Below are positions 53,306 through 62,990 of a stretch of 64,000 nt of DNA, one piece after another. The stretch comes from Shewanella denitrificans OS217 (GTDB lineage Bacteria; Pseudomonadota; Gammaproteobacteria; Enterobacterales; Shewanellaceae): contig NC_007954.1 of assembly GCF_000013765.1 (NCBI RefSeq), forward strand, positions 4,464,001 through 4,528,000. Reading direction: 5' to 3'. The first letter of the stretch is position 1. Each line of letters starts with the position of its first letter. The notes beneath the pieces were generated by a model, which made no database searches, had not been told where the DNA came from, and worked only from the letters and a program-made list of their open reading frames with translations. The position numbers were made by a program, and so were the translations under genes.

Positions 53306-55687
53306 TTAATGCTTATTTTCAACAAGATAAAGCTTAGAGGTTACATCACTGATACCTTCTAAAACCACTGTTTTTCCATCATGACTTAAGCTGAACCCCA
53401 ACTGTTGAATAATGTCAGTTTCTAAAACTGTGGTTTCTTCTGAGATTAAATTAAATTGAGTTATCATTTTTTTACTTGATATATAATCAAGCCAGACAAC
53501 ATTAGGGTAAGCCATGCCCCAGATGGGGGAGAAGAAATGATTTCCTTTCACTGGCAAAGTTTCCAGATCCCCCGTCAAGGTTGGCGCTTTAAACAGCTGG
53601 CCATTATCCCCCCAGAATAGATAATATTCATCGGATACTCGCACACTCATCATACCTTCACGAATGAGCTTAGCGCTTTGAGTGTTTCTGTCATAGCGGC
53701 TGATGGACCAGTTATTATTAATGATTTCGCTATAAAGAATATTGATGCCGTCCCTATCGAACACCGCATCATCGACGATTTGCTGCTCTGAGTTAATATA
53801 ATCGATACTGCCATCAATTTTTAGAATACCGACCCTATCCCCCACCCTAAGAAGTAATTCACCCGTTGCTGATTCATCCAGCATATAAAAGTACTCGTCT
53901 GAGCTAAATAGTCGCGCACCTTTTTCTGGATCTTCTAGATCAATAAGGTCTAAAAAATACTGAGTGCCAACCTTGGTCACCTCAAACCACTGCTGGCTAT
54001 TTTGCTTACTTATGTCAATCTCAACCGACGTAGGCGGCCGCTCTCTTTGCATAGAACGAACCTTACCATCGACAATCACAGCCTCTATATAGCTATGATT
54101 CAGCGGCTCGCGCTGATAGAGCATTATCTTATTTTGCACTAAGTACAATCCCCAAAACTTGCCATAAAAGTGCACTAGAAGCTCAGTTTTACTGGCAGAT
54201 TTGAGGTTTAAGCGGGTAAGGTTTTGCTTATTAAGCACCAACAAGTTATCAGCATCTTCCCAGACGAGCCCACGCACTTCTTGTGGCCAAGGTAAACGTT
54301 TTACCACTTTACCGCTGGCTAGTTCTAACACTTGCAGTTCCTGCTCATGATCTAACCTTGTCATGCGCACATAGGCCAGATATTGTTTATTGGGTGACAG
54401 CGCACCATATATATCCAAACTTAGGCCATTATTACTTAAGGTGATTTGCTTTTGTTTAATTAACTTATTGTCATTCCAGACTAAATAATGAAATTCACTC
54501 TTAGATTTACTGTTCACTTGGGAAGTTAAACTCACGTAGGCCGAATTAGGCTTGTCGCCTCGCATCACAGCGGTAGCGCCCTGGATATTGTCGATAAAAA
54601 CTTGCTTACTGGAAACCATGTTAGCGTCATCGAGACGCCACAGCTGGACGCTGCCTGCGGTCCTCGAGCCGGAATTAAATGACAATAATAGTGCCTGGTC
54701 GTTTTCAACGAACACCCCATAGCTGGAGCTGATGTTATTACGGGCAATTAGCCACTGCTTACCTCTATTTATTTGATACAGGTATAACTCAAACACGCCA
54801 CTACTAAGCTGCTTCTCATAGAGGGCCAGCTCACCATTTTGCGACAGGGTGATCATCCTAGTACTTAAGGGAAGCGAATCTAGGTGCACTAACTGTGCTT
54901 TAGTCTGGGCTTGTGTTGATTGCACTTGTGAACGCTCGACTTCTTTCGCCGCAGTGAACAGTTTTTCCACAGCGGGTTCTAGCTTGGCGGGTTGATTGAC
55001 ATAAAAGATGGCTAAGCCGGTAAACAGCAATAAGAGCAGCAGCCCAACGTATTTTATTGCAGTGCTTAATGTGGAGGTGGATTCAGTTTGGGCGCCGCTA
55101 TTGGCGAGCTCAGTTAAAAGCGCATTCTGATTAAGCTGCTCAACGCTTTTCTTAATCTGTTCATCCACTAAGGCTTCTATTCTATCCGCCACGACTTGTT
55201 CGGTTATTGCTTCGGATTTAACTTCGGTTTCAGCTTGGACGCTTTCTTCAACTTTGCTTGGATCTACTATGCTTATTGTTGTTTGGCCTTCACCTTGTTG
55301 ATACTCGTCTTGTCCTCTAATAGTGCTAACTTGTTGGGGAAATGTTTTAACTAAAACATCAGCGTTGGCTGGCATGGAGAATAACCGATAGCCTCGCTTT
55401 GGCAGGGATTTGATGATTTCAGGCTTACTGGGATCCACTTCTATCAAGGAGCGTAGGCGACTGACCACTCGCCTCACCGCAGTGTCGGTGACGATACGCC
55501 CAGCCCACACTTCATCATGCAGTTCTTGCAATGGCACATAACGTTCGGTATTGAGTAATAAATAATCCAGTACATCGGCCATTTTTGGCTCAATGTTTAT
55601 CGGCTCACCGTCGAGGTAAAGAAACCTCTCCTGAGTACAATAAATATAACGCCCGATGATAAATTTACTGTTCAATGAGATAGCCAC
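53306..55687 (-). CDS. CadC/ToxR-type membrane transcriptional regulator
   Basis: A 793-residue one-component regulator. The N-terminal OmpR-like winged helix (residues 10-110; EPKMADVLDYLLLNTERYVPLQELHDEVW, then TDTAVRRVVSRLRSLI and KRGYRLF) binds DNA in the cytoplasm. A Glu-rich linker leads to one transmembrane helix (about 207-230, YVGLLLLLLFTGLAIFYV). The long periplasmic part (about 240-793) is beta-propeller-like, with repeated WxxxxNxSxxxYD-type blades, as in many CadC-like proteins of Shewanella and Vibrio. The signal is unknown. It lies 138 bp before the 58-aa secreted peptide gene, its most likely target. Confidence 0.9.
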   Translation of the reverse strand: MAISLNSKFIIGRYIYCTQERFLYLDGEPINIEPKMADVLDYLLLNTERYVPLQELHDEVWAGRIVTDTAVRRVVSRLRSLIEVDPSKPEIIKSLPKRGYRLFSMPANADVLVKTFPQQVSTIRGQDEYQQGEGQTTISIVDPSKVEESVQAETEVKSEAITEQVVADRIEALVDEQIKKSVEQLNQNALLTELANSGAQTESTSTLSTAIKYVGLLLLLLFTGLAIFYVNQPAKLEPAVEKLFTAAKEVERSQVQSTQAQTKAQLVHLDSLPLSTRMITLSQNGELALYEKQLSSGVFELYLYQINRGKQWLIARNNISSSYGVFVENDQALLLSFNSGSRTAGSVQLWRLDDANMVSSKQVFIDNIQGATAVMRGDKPNSAYVSLTSQVNSKSKSEFHYLVWNDNKLIKQKQITLSNNGLSLDIYGALSPNKQYLAYVRMTRLDHEQELQVLELASGKVVKRLPWPQEVRGLVWEDADNLLVLNKQNLTRLNLKSASKTELLVHFYGKFWGLYLVQNKIMLYQREPLNHSYIEAVIVDGKVRSMQRERPPTSVEIDISKQNSQQWFEVTKVGTQYFLDLIDLEDPEKGARLFSSDEYFYMLDESATGELLLRVGDRVGILKIDGSIDYINSEQQIVDDAVFDRDGINILYSEIINNNWSISRYDRNTQSAKLIREGMMSVRVSDEYYLFWGDNGQLFKAPTLTGDLETLPVKGNHFFSPIWGMAYPNVVWLDYISSKKMITQFNLISEETTVLETDIIQQLGFSLSHDGKTVVLEGISDVTSKLYLVENKH

Positions 55688-55794
55688 AACCCTTAAATTT
55701 ACAATGATAAGTGTTAAATAATGATCATACTAATAAGATACACCCAAATTGTAAAACAAATGTGGCTATAAGTACTTATTTAGACTGTAAAAAC

Positions 55795-55834
55795 AAAAAA
55801 GCGGTGTTTCAATTAAGAAACACCGCTTTTTTTT
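55795..55834 (-). terminator. intrinsic terminator of the atp operon
   Basis: A perfect 10-bp stem, GCGGTGTTTC (55801-55810) with GAAACACCGC (55817-55826), loop AATTAA; on the minus strand it is followed by A/T-rich TTTTTT. It lies 20 bp after the atpC stop. Confidence 0.95.
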
Positions 55835-55845
55835 CAACAATAACC

Positions 55846-56274
55846 TTATCTGGCAATGTTCTTCTTGATGGTCTCAAGCACACGTAATTGAGCCGTTGCC
55901 TTAGCAATCTCAATCAGCGCCGCTTGGTAATCGAAGTCAGAACCAGCATCAACCATATGGGCTTCTGCGCGATTCTTAGCTTCAATTGCCGCTTTCTCAT
56001 CAATGTCATCGGCACGTAATACCACGTCTGCAAGGATAGAGGTCGAAGCAGGTTGCACTTCCAGGATACCACCTGAAAGATAAAACACTTCTTCGCTACC
56101 GTCTTGCTTGGTAACACGCGCCATGCCAGGCTTAATTTTGCTAATCAGAGGGGCGTGACCATGCATAATGCCTAGTTCACCTTCAGAGCCGGTCACTTGT
56201 AGATGTGACACACGACCACTGTAGATTCCGCCTTCTGCACTCACAATATCAAGCTGTACTGTCATGGCTGCCAT
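55846..56274 (-). CDS. atpC: ATP synthase epsilon subunit
   Basis: A 142-residue protein of the F1 central stalk that also inhibits ATP hydrolysis. Typical start TVQLDIVSAEGGIYSGRV, then GELGIMHGHAPLISKIKPG and a C-terminal helical hairpin ending in ARAHLRVLETIKK-like residues. Last gene of the atp operon; AGGAGA is 7 nt before the ATG. Its terminator follows at once. Confidence 0.98.
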   Translation of the reverse strand: MAAMTVQLDIVSAEGGIYSGRVSHLQVTGSEGELGIMHGHAPLISKIKPGMARVTKQDGSEEVFYLSGGILEVQPASTSILADVVLRADDIDEKAAIEAKNRAEAHMVDAGSDFDYQAALIEIAKATAQLRVLETIKKNIAR

Positions 56275-56309
56275 AGGTTCTCCTTAAGAAACTAAGTAAT
56301 ATTACTTAA

Positions 56310-57701
56310 TTATTTCTTTTTGTTAGCTTTTTCGACAGCTTCGTCGATCGTGCCAACCATGTAGAACGCTTGCTCTGGAATGTGATCGAACTCACCTTCT
56401 AGCAGCCCCTTAAATCCACGGATAGTGTCTTTAAGAGATACGTACTTACCTGGAGATCCTGTAAAGACTTCAGCTACGTGGAATGGTTGTGACAAGAAAC
56501 GCTCGATTTTACGTGCGCGTGCCACGGCCGTTTTATCTTCATCAGATAATTCGTCCATACCCAAAATAGCGATGATGTCTTTCAGCTCTTTGTAACGCTG
56601 TAATACAGTCTGTACACCGTTAGCAACATCATAATGCTCTTGACCAACTACCTGTGGATCTAACTGACGTGAAGTCGAATCCAATGGGTCAACCGCTGGG
56701 TAAATACCTAGCGAAGCAATCTGACGTGATAGTACAACAGTCGCATCTAAGTGAGCGAAGGTTGTTGCTGGTGATGGATCTGTTAAGTCATCCGCTGGTA
56801 CGTATACCGCTTGAACAGAAGTGATCGAACCTGACTTGGTTGAAGTGATACGTTCTTGAAGAACACCCATCTCTTCTGCCAATGTTGGCTGATAACCTAC
56901 TGCTGAAGGCATACGACCTAGCAATGCAGATACTTCAGTACCGGCTAAGGTGTAACGGTAGATGTTGTCAACAAACAACAATACGTCACGGCCTTCGTCA
57001 CGGAACTTCTCTGCCATAGTTAGACCAGACAGTGCTACACGCAAACGGTTACCTGGTGGCTCGTTCATCTGACCATAAACCATGGCCACTTTATCGAGAA
57101 CGCCAGAATCTTTCATTTCGTAGTAGAAGTCGTTACCCTCACGAGTACGCTCACCCACACCTGCGAAAACAGAAAGACCCGAGTGGGCTTTAGCGATGTT
57201 GTTAATCAGTTCCATCATGTTAACTGTTTTACCAACACCCGCACCACCGAACAGACCTACTTTACCGCCCTTAGCAAACGGACATACAAGGTCAATAACC
57301 TTGATACCGGTTTCTAAAAGCTCAGTAGAGCTCGATTGATCTTCATATGAAGGGGCGCTGCGGTGAATAACATAACGTTCTTCTTCGCCAATTTCGCCAC
57401 ATTCATCGATAGGCTCACCCAATACGTTCATGATACGGCCAAGGGTCGCAACCCCTACCGGAACAGAAATTGGTGAACCTGTGTTTACAACCTCAAGACC
57501 ACGACGCAAACCATCAGAAGAGCCCATAGCGATGGTACGAACTACACCACCACCAAGCTGTTGCTGAACTTCCAGCACTAAGCCTTTACAAGCGCCTTCG
57601 CCAGTGATCTTAAGAGCGTCATATATTTGAGGTACGGCATCTTGTGGAAACTCTACGTCCACAACCGCGCCAATCACTTGGACAACAGTACCTGTGCTCA
57701 T
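56310..57701 (-). CDS. atpD: ATP synthase beta subunit
   Basis: A 463-residue catalytic subunit. The Walker A motif GGAGVGKT is at about 150-157, the catalytic Glu in GERTREGNDFYYEM, the Walker B region in DVLLFVDNIYRYTLAG (Tyr where many have Phe) and the ALLGRMPSAVGYQPTLAEEMG stretch; the C-terminal DELSDEDK is the DELSEED regulatory loop with one change. Forms the alpha3beta3 ring with atpA. The gene is 36 bp upstream of atpC and follows atpG by 36 bp. Confidence 0.99.
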   Translation of the reverse strand: MSTGTVVQVIGAVVDVEFPQDAVPQIYDALKITGEGACKGLVLEVQQQLGGGVVRTIAMGSSDGLRRGLEVVNTGSPISVPVGVATLGRIMNVLGEPIDECGEIGEEERYVIHRSAPSYEDQSSSTELLETGIKVIDLVCPFAKGGKVGLFGGAGVGKTVNMMELINNIAKAHSGLSVFAGVGERTREGNDFYYEMKDSGVLDKVAMVYGQMNEPPGNRLRVALSGLTMAEKFRDEGRDVLLFVDNIYRYTLAGTEVSALLGRMPSAVGYQPTLAEEMGVLQERITSTKSGSITSVQAVYVPADDLTDPSPATTFAHLDATVVLSRQIASLGIYPAVDPLDSTSRQLDPQVVGQEHYDVANGVQTVLQRYKELKDIIAILGMDELSDEDKTAVARARKIERFLSQPFHVAEVFTGSPGKYVSLKDTIRGFKGLLEGEFDHIPEQAFYMVGTIDEAVEKANKKK

Positions 57702-57737
57702 GATTAATCCTCTAAAACTTGTATTCGTTACCTAAAC

Positions 57738-58598
57738 CTAAACTGCAGAGGCACCTGAAACAATTTCCGACAGTTCCTGCGTAATCGCAGCCTGACGGGC
57801 CTTGTTATAGACCAACTGAAGGCCATCTATCATATCGCCAGCGTTATCCGTTGCCGCTTTCATCGCTACCATACGGGCAGCTTGTTCAGAGGCAAGATTT
57901 TCAATAACACCTTGATACACTTGAGATTCTACATAACGTACCAATAAGGTTTCCAAAATTTCTTTTGGATCTGGTTCGTATATATAATCCCAGCGATTAG
58001 TCTTCACATCGTCTGCAGATTTCGGCAAAGGTAGCAGCTGCTCGATCACAGGAGTCTGTGCCATGGTATTAACGAATTTGTTAAATACCACATACAAACG
58101 ATCCAGTTTGCCTTCGTTGTAAGCTTGTAGCATCACACGTACTGTACCGATCAAGTCGGCGAGCTTTGGAGCATCACCTAAACCTGAAGCGTGTGCAGAT
58201 ACCTGACCGCCAAAACTTTTGAAAAACTGTACGCTTCGCGCGCCGATAGGGCAGAATTCAACTTCTGCACCTTGGGCTTTCCAGTTTTTCACGTCTAAGG
58301 TCACCTTTTTGAAAAGGTTAACGTTTAGACCACCACAAAGGCCACGGTCGGTTGCTACAACTATGTAACCAACCCGCTTAGCCTCTCTCACCTCTAAATA
58401 GGGGTGTTTAAACTCGAGAGAACCTTGCGCTACGTGACCGATTACCTTACGCATGCTTTCCGCGTATGGACGGCTTGCAGCCATGCGTTCCTGCGCTCTG
58501 CGCATTTTGCTGGCTGCCACCATTTCCATGGCGGACGTGATCTTTTGAGTGTTTTTAACACTCGCGATCTTGGTTTTAATCTCTTTAGCGCCGGCCAT
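57738..58598 (-). CDS. atpG: ATP synthase gamma subunit
   Basis: A 286-residue rotor shaft. The ends form the coiled coil (MAGAKEIKTKIASVKNTQKITSAMEMVAASKMRRAQ at the N-terminus; ARMVAMKAATDNAGDMIDGLQL and RQAAITQELSEIVSGASA at the C-terminus), and the middle VATDRGLCGGLNVNLFK is the family signature. Links the c-ring to the catalytic ring. Normal length; lies between atpA and atpD. Confidence 0.99.
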   Translation of the reverse strand: MAGAKEIKTKIASVKNTQKITSAMEMVAASKMRRAQERMAASRPYAESMRKVIGHVAQGSLEFKHPYLEVREAKRVGYIVVATDRGLCGGLNVNLFKKVTLDVKNWKAQGAEVEFCPIGARSVQFFKSFGGQVSAHASGLGDAPKLADLIGTVRVMLQAYNEGKLDRLYVVFNKFVNTMAQTPVIEQLLPLPKSADDVKTNRWDYIYEPDPKEILETLLVRYVESQVYQGVIENLASEQAARMVAMKAATDNAGDMIDGLQLVYNKARQAAITQELSEIVSGASAV

Positions 58599-58648
58599 CT
58601 CTACTCTCCAATCTGGACCTGAGGTGTCTTAAGACACCTCGCAAATGT

Positions 58649-60190
58649 TTACCAGGTTTGGGTCGCCACGAACTTGTCGAGAGCAGCCTTGATTTCACCT
58701 TCGATATCGGCATTGTAATCACCGGTAGCGTTGATGTTAGTCATCAGGGCAGCGTACTCGCTGTTCATGAACGAGAGCAGAGCGGCTTCGAAGTGACCGA
58801 CTTTATTCAGCGCAACACTCTTGAGGTAGCCTTTTTCAGCTGCGTAAATAACCACAGCCTGTGCCGCTACGCTCATTGGAGCATATTGCTTCTGTTTCAT
58901 AAGTTCGGTAACACGCTCACCATGCTCTAATTGAGCACGCGTTGCATCGTCAAGATCTGATGCAAACTGTGAGAACGCAGCAAGCTCTCGATACTGTGCT
59001 AGTGCAGTACGAATACCGCCAGACAGTTTCTTGATGATCTTAGTCTGAGCCGCACCACCAACACGAGAAACAGAAATACCTGGGTTAACCGCAGGACGTA
59101 GTCCTGAGTTAAACAAGTCAGTCTCAAGGAAGATCTGACCATCTGTAATAGAAATTACGTTGGTCGGTACGAATGCAGACACGTCACCCGCTTGAGTTTC
59201 AATAATAGGTAGCGCGGTCAAAGAACCGGTTTTACCTGTTACTGCACCCTTGGTAAACTTTTCTACATAGTTCGCGTTTACGCGTGAAGCACGCTCAAGT
59301 AAACGTGAGTGTAGATAGAAAACATCGCCTGGGTAAGCTTCACGGCCTGGTGGACGCTTAAGTAGCAATGAAATTTGACGGTAAGCAACTGCTTGCTTAG
59401 ACAAATCATCATAAACTATTAGTGCATCTTCACCGCGGTCACGGAAGTATTCACCCATAGAACAACCAGAATATGGTGCTAGGTACTGCAATGCAGCTGC
59501 TTCAGAAGCAGTAGCAACAACAACGATGGTGTTAGCCAGCGCGCCGTGCTCTTCTAGTTTGCGTACTACGTTTGCTATGGTAGAAGCTTTCTGACCAATG
59601 GCAACATAGACACACTTAATGCCTGATTCTTTCTGGTTGATGATGGCATCGATGGCCAGTGCTGTTTTACCAGTCTGACGATCGCCAATCACTAATTCAC
59701 GTTGGCCACGACCGATAGGGATCATGGAGTCAACAGTCTTATAACCAGTTTGCACTGGTTCATCAACTGATTGACGCTCAATAACACCAGGAGCAATTAC
59801 TTCGATTGGAGAATAACCGTCGTTGTCGACAGGTCCTTTTCCATCAATAGGCTCACCTAGAGTGTTAAGTACGCGACCTAACAGACCACGGCCAACTGGA
59901 ACTTCCAGAATACGACCTGTAGTCTTAACTTTTACGCCCTCTGCCAAACCGGCATACGAGCCCATTACTACGGCACCGACGCTATCACGTTCTAAGTTCA
60001 ACGCGATGGCATAACGGTTACCAGGCAGTTCGATCATTTCACCTTGCATTACATCGGCTAGGCCGTTGATGCGGATGATGCCGTCACTTACTGCAACGAT
60101 AGTACCTTCGTTGCGAGCTTCACTAACGACTTCGAACTGCTCGATCCGCTGCTTAATCAGATCGCTGATTTCAGTGGAATTCAGTTGCAT
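58649..60190 (-). CDS. atpA: ATP synthase alpha subunit
   Basis: A 513-residue subunit, the same length as in E. coli when the ATG at 60190 is used; a TTG at 60196 is in frame but less likely. The P-loop GDRQTGKTALAIDAI is near residue 170, SIGRGQREL precedes it, and ISVSRVGGAAQTKIIKKLSGGIR is typical of the alpha subunit. It forms the noncatalytic nucleotide sites of F1. GGGAG precedes the start. It is 14 bp after atpH. Confidence 0.99.
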   Translation of the reverse strand: MQLNSTEISDLIKQRIEQFEVVSEARNEGTIVAVSDGIIRINGLADVMQGEMIELPGNRYAIALNLERDSVGAVVMGSYAGLAEGVKVKTTGRILEVPVGRGLLGRVLNTLGEPIDGKGPVDNDGYSPIEVIAPGVIERQSVDEPVQTGYKTVDSMIPIGRGQRELVIGDRQTGKTALAIDAIINQKESGIKCVYVAIGQKASTIANVVRKLEEHGALANTIVVVATASEAAALQYLAPYSGCSMGEYFRDRGEDALIVYDDLSKQAVAYRQISLLLKRPPGREAYPGDVFYLHSRLLERASRVNANYVEKFTKGAVTGKTGSLTALPIIETQAGDVSAFVPTNVISITDGQIFLETDLFNSGLRPAVNPGISVSRVGGAAQTKIIKKLSGGIRTALAQYRELAAFSQFASDLDDATRAQLEHGERVTELMKQKQYAPMSVAAQAVVIYAAEKGYLKSVALNKVGHFEAALLSFMNSEYAALMTNINATGDYNADIEGEIKAALDKFVATQTW

Positions 60191-60204
60191 GCTCAAACTC
60201 CCAA

Positions 60205-60738
60205 TTACGATTGCAGCTTATCAGAGAGGCGGGCCAACTGACCGCTGACTGAGCCATCTATGACTAAGTCGCCTGCTCTAATGATCATACCCGCGATTAG
60301 CGTGGTATCCGTGCTGCAATTCAGCTTTACTTTGCGTGCGAGACGTTTCTCTAAAGAAACACTAACTTGCTGTTGTTGCTCAGAGCTAAGCTCAATCGCT
60401 GAAACCACTGAGGCCTCAACTTCTTTTGCCCACTCATTGCGGTATCCAGTAAATAACTCAGATACAGCAGCTAGTACCTCTAAGCGACCGTTTTCAGCCA
60501 TTACCTTTATCAGGTTTTGACCTTGCGTATTGACTTGCTCACCGCACACACTGATAAACAGTGCTGCAAGTTTGCCACTGGCTAAACCGCCAGTTAATAA
60601 TGGCTTCATTGATTCGTTTTCACTTACCAATGCGGCGAAGTTGAGCATTTCGGCCCAGCTATCGACGGCATTATTTTCAATCGCAAAATCAAAAGCTGCC
60701 TTTGCGTAAGGGCGAGCGATGGTGGTTAATTCAGCCAT
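60205..60738 (-). CDS. atpH: ATP synthase delta subunit
   Basis: A 177-residue stalk subunit. The N-terminal helical domain begins ELTTIARPYAKAAFDFAIE, the family signature. The C-terminal part has KVKLNCSTDTTLIAGMIIRAGDLVIDGSVSGQLARL, which matches the PS00389 region. It binds the top of F1 and the b subunit. Normal length; between atpF and atpA. Confidence 0.98.
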   Translation of the reverse strand: MAELTTIARPYAKAAFDFAIENNAVDSWAEMLNFAALVSENESMKPLLTGGLASGKLAALFISVCGEQVNTQGQNLIKVMAENGRLEVLAAVSELFTGYRNEWAKEVEASVVSAIELSSEQQQQVSVSLEKRLARKVKLNCSTDTTLIAGMIIRAGDLVIDGSVSGQLARLSDKLQS

Positions 60739-60752
60739 AACTCAACTCCTTA

Positions 60753-61223
60753 TCAAATTTCAGCAACAAGTTTATTAACTATGTCACTGTGGGCGGCTGG
60801 ATCAATCGAACGCTCAAGAATCTTCTCTGCACCAAGAATGGCAAGAGTAGCAACTTGCTTGCGCAGATCTTCTTTCACGCGATTACGTTCGGCTTCAATT
60901 TCTGCTTTACCCTGAGCGATAATTTTTGCACGCTCAGCGTCTGCTTCAGCTTTAGCTTCGTCAACGATTTGAGCTTTGCGCTTGTTAGCTTGCTCAATAA
61001 TTTCGTTAGCCGTCGCTTTGGCTTCTTTTAGTTGATCAGTCGCTTTTGAGCGAGCCAACTCTAGGTCTTTTACTGCACGATCGGCATCAGCCAATCCATC
61101 AGCAATCCTTTTTTGGCGTTCTTCGATGGCATTCATCAAAGGGGGCCATACAAACTTCATGCAGAACCACACGAAGATTAAAAAGGCGACCGACTGTCCG
61201 ATTAGGGTAGCGTTGAAATTCAC
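60753..61223 (-). CDS. atpF: ATP synthase b subunit
   Basis: A 156-residue peripheral-stalk subunit. One transmembrane helix (residues 5-26, IGQSVAFLIFVWFCMKFVW) is followed by a long charged coiled coil (ERQKRIADGLADADRAVKDLELARSKA and so on) that dimerises and reaches delta. The length and start MNFNATLIGQ are as in related bacteria. Lies between atpE and atpH. Confidence 0.98.
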   Translation of the reverse strand: MNFNATLIGQSVAFLIFVWFCMKFVWPPLMNAIEERQKRIADGLADADRAVKDLELARSKATDQLKEAKATANEIIEQANKRKAQIVDEAKAEADAERAKIIAQGKAEIEAERNRVKEDLRKQVATLAILGAEKILERSIDPAAHSDIVNKLVAEI

Positions 61224-61260
61224 AACAGCCTCCTATTAATAGTTAAGACAGAAGCGTTTG

Positions 61261-61512
61261 TTATAGCATTGCACCCAGTGGGTTGGTAAATAGCATGTAT
61301 AACGCAATACCAACACCGATCATGGTTACAGCGTCTAGAAGACCAGCAACGATGAACATTTTAACTTGTAGCATAGGAGCCATTTCTGGTTGACGCGCAG
61401 CGCCTTCCAAGAACTTGCCACCTAGTAAGCCGAAACCGATTGCAGTACCTAACGCACCCATACCAATCAGCAAAGCAACAGCGATAGCTGTCATGCCTAA
61501 AATCGTTTCCAT
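61261..61512 (-). CDS. atpE: ATP synthase c subunit
   Basis: An 83-residue proteolipid of the rotor ring: two transmembrane helices joined by the polar loop ARQPEMAPMLQ. The second helix carries the ion-binding carboxylate, Asp in FIVAGLLDAVTMIGVG (about residue 60). An Asp, with no Gln/Ser/Thr sodium-type ligand set apparent, points to proton coupling. It lies 66 bp after atpB and 37 bp before atpF. Confidence 0.98.
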   Translation of the reverse strand: METILGMTAIAVALLIGMGALGTAIGFGLLGGKFLEGAARQPEMAPMLQVKMFIVAGLLDAVTMIGVGIALYMLFTNPLGAML

Positions 61513-61578
61513 CTGTATCTCCAGTATCTAAATCTAAGTTAGTTAGATAATTTAGTTTAAAAATTTCTTCAGCAATTC

Positions 61579-62373
61579 TTAATGATCTTCATGAGCCATG
61601 CTTAAATAAACAATGGTTAACATCATGAAAATAAATGCTTGTAGCGTAATGACTAATATGTGGAAAATTAACCAACCTAGTTGTAAACCTACACCTAGAG
61701 TAGCCATCGCCCAATTAGCACTATACATAAGCGCAATAAGAATGAAGATCAACTCACCTGCGTATAAGTTACCAAACAGACGCAATGCCAATGAAATTGG
61801 TTTTGCAATCAAGGTAACAGATTCTAACAAGAGGTTGACGGGTATCATTGCCCAATGGTTAAAGGGCTGTAGCGTCAGTTCTTTCACAAAACCAGACACA
61901 CCTTTGACTTTAATGCTGTAGTAAATAATCAGCACAAACACACCTATAGCTAAGCTGAAGGTAATGTTAACGTCAGTAGTCGGAACAACTTTTAGGTACT
62001 CTACGCCAGCAAGTAATGCTAGAGAAGGTAACCAATCTACTGGGATCATATCCATGAAGTTCATCATGAATACCCAAACGAAAATTGTCAGAGCTAAAGG
62101 TGCAATCACAGGATTGCGGCCATGGAAGGTTTCTTTAACGCTAGCATCAACGAACTCAACGATCATCTCGATTAAACATTGAAGTTTACCAGGAACACCG
62201 GTAGTCGCTTTCTTACCAACGCTGCGGAAAATCCACAGGAACAATACGCCAAGACCAACCGAAAAGAGCAACGAATCAATGTGCCATGTCCAAAAGCCTT
62301 CACCAACCGATAGGTTAGTAAGGTGGTGCTGGATATAGCCCTGCGGTGTTAACGCGTCACCAGTTGCAGCCAT
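61579..62373 (-). CDS. atpB: ATP synthase a subunit
   Basis: A 264-residue polytopic stator subunit with about five helices. The key Arg of the half-channel is in KPISLALRLFGNLYAGELIF (family signature), and the C-terminal helix has GLQLGWLIFHILVITLQAFIFMMLTIVYL. It carries protons to the c-ring. GGGAT lies 7 nt before the ATG. Second gene of the operon, 12 bp after atpI. Confidence 0.99.
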   Translation of the reverse strand: MAATGDALTPQGYIQHHLTNLSVGEGFWTWHIDSLLFSVGLGVLFLWIFRSVGKKATTGVPGKLQCLIEMIVEFVDASVKETFHGRNPVIAPLALTIFVWVFMMNFMDMIPVDWLPSLALLAGVEYLKVVPTTDVNITFSLAIGVFVLIIYYSIKVKGVSGFVKELTLQPFNHWAMIPVNLLLESVTLIAKPISLALRLFGNLYAGELIFILIALMYSANWAMATLGVGLQLGWLIFHILVITLQAFIFMMLTIVYLSMAHEDH

Positions 62374-62385
62374 GATTCATCCCAC

Positions 62386-62769
62386 TTAACTTTGCTTGAA
62401 GTATAAAGGAGCCGTCCAATGCACGATTAACGCCAGTGTGTAACAAACAAAAAGCGGCATAAACACCACCTCTAACTTGATAAACGCCAGTGAGAACATC
62501 GCAATGGTTAACAGCAACTTTACCGCTTCCCCCCAGTAAAAAGTCTTAATGACTTTTGCCGATGAACTTGCTCCCATATGAGAGAAGGCCAGGGTTGCGA
62601 ATACAAAATTAGGGAGTACAGCAATTGAACCACCTGCCAAAGCAGAGTAGCCAAACTGAACTCCCCACACGGCGAAAAAGACTATCGAAACACTTCCAGC
62701 CACCGCCGCCTGCGTCATCACTAACTTGTAGGCTGACCAACGGCCACGACGTGCTAAAACTTTGCTCAA
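62386..62769 (-). CDS. atpI: ATP synthase accessory protein AtpI
   Basis: A 127-residue membrane protein with four hydrophobic helices and the family stretch GVQFGYSALAGGSIAVLPNFVFA. It helps c-ring assembly (role known from other bacteria). The start is TTG at 62769, with GGAGAAGG 4-11 nt before it. First gene of the operon, after a 221-bp gap that holds the promoter. Confidence 0.95.
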   Translation of the reverse strand: MSKVLARRGRWSAYKLVMTQAAVAGSVSIVFFAVWGVQFGYSALAGGSIAVLPNFVFATLAFSHMGASSSAKVIKTFYWGEAVKLLLTIAMFSLAFIKLEVVFMPLFVCYTLALIVHWTAPLYFKQS

Positions 62770-62840
62770 TGAACCTTCTCCGCATTAATACTTTTTGTTT
62801 CGATGACCGGACTCAATATCCGAATAAAGTCATGCACAAA

Positions 62841-62879
62841 AAGCTTGCGAAAGTATACCTTTTCAAGCTTTCAATGCAA
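62841..62879 (-). promoter_or_regulatory. candidate atp operon promoter with inverted repeat around the -10
   Basis: On the minus strand TTGCAT (62874-62879) is followed by 16 nt and TATACT (62852-62857). A 7-bp inverted repeat, AAGCTTG (62841-62847) and CAAGCTT (62864-62870), brackets the -10 box. The predicted start is near 62845, about 76 nt before the atpI TTG. Confidence 0.5.
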
Positions 62880-62990
62880 CTTTGAGAGGGGGAAAAACGC
62901 GACTTTTAAGTGAAAATCGTGTTAAAAATGCAAAATAACAGATTTTCACTCATTTAGCTGATTGCAGATTATTTATAAAACAGACTGTTT

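Noticed and set aside
58658..58930. Frames antisense to the atp genes
   Set aside because: They mirror highly conserved ATP synthase coding sequence and have no independent support.
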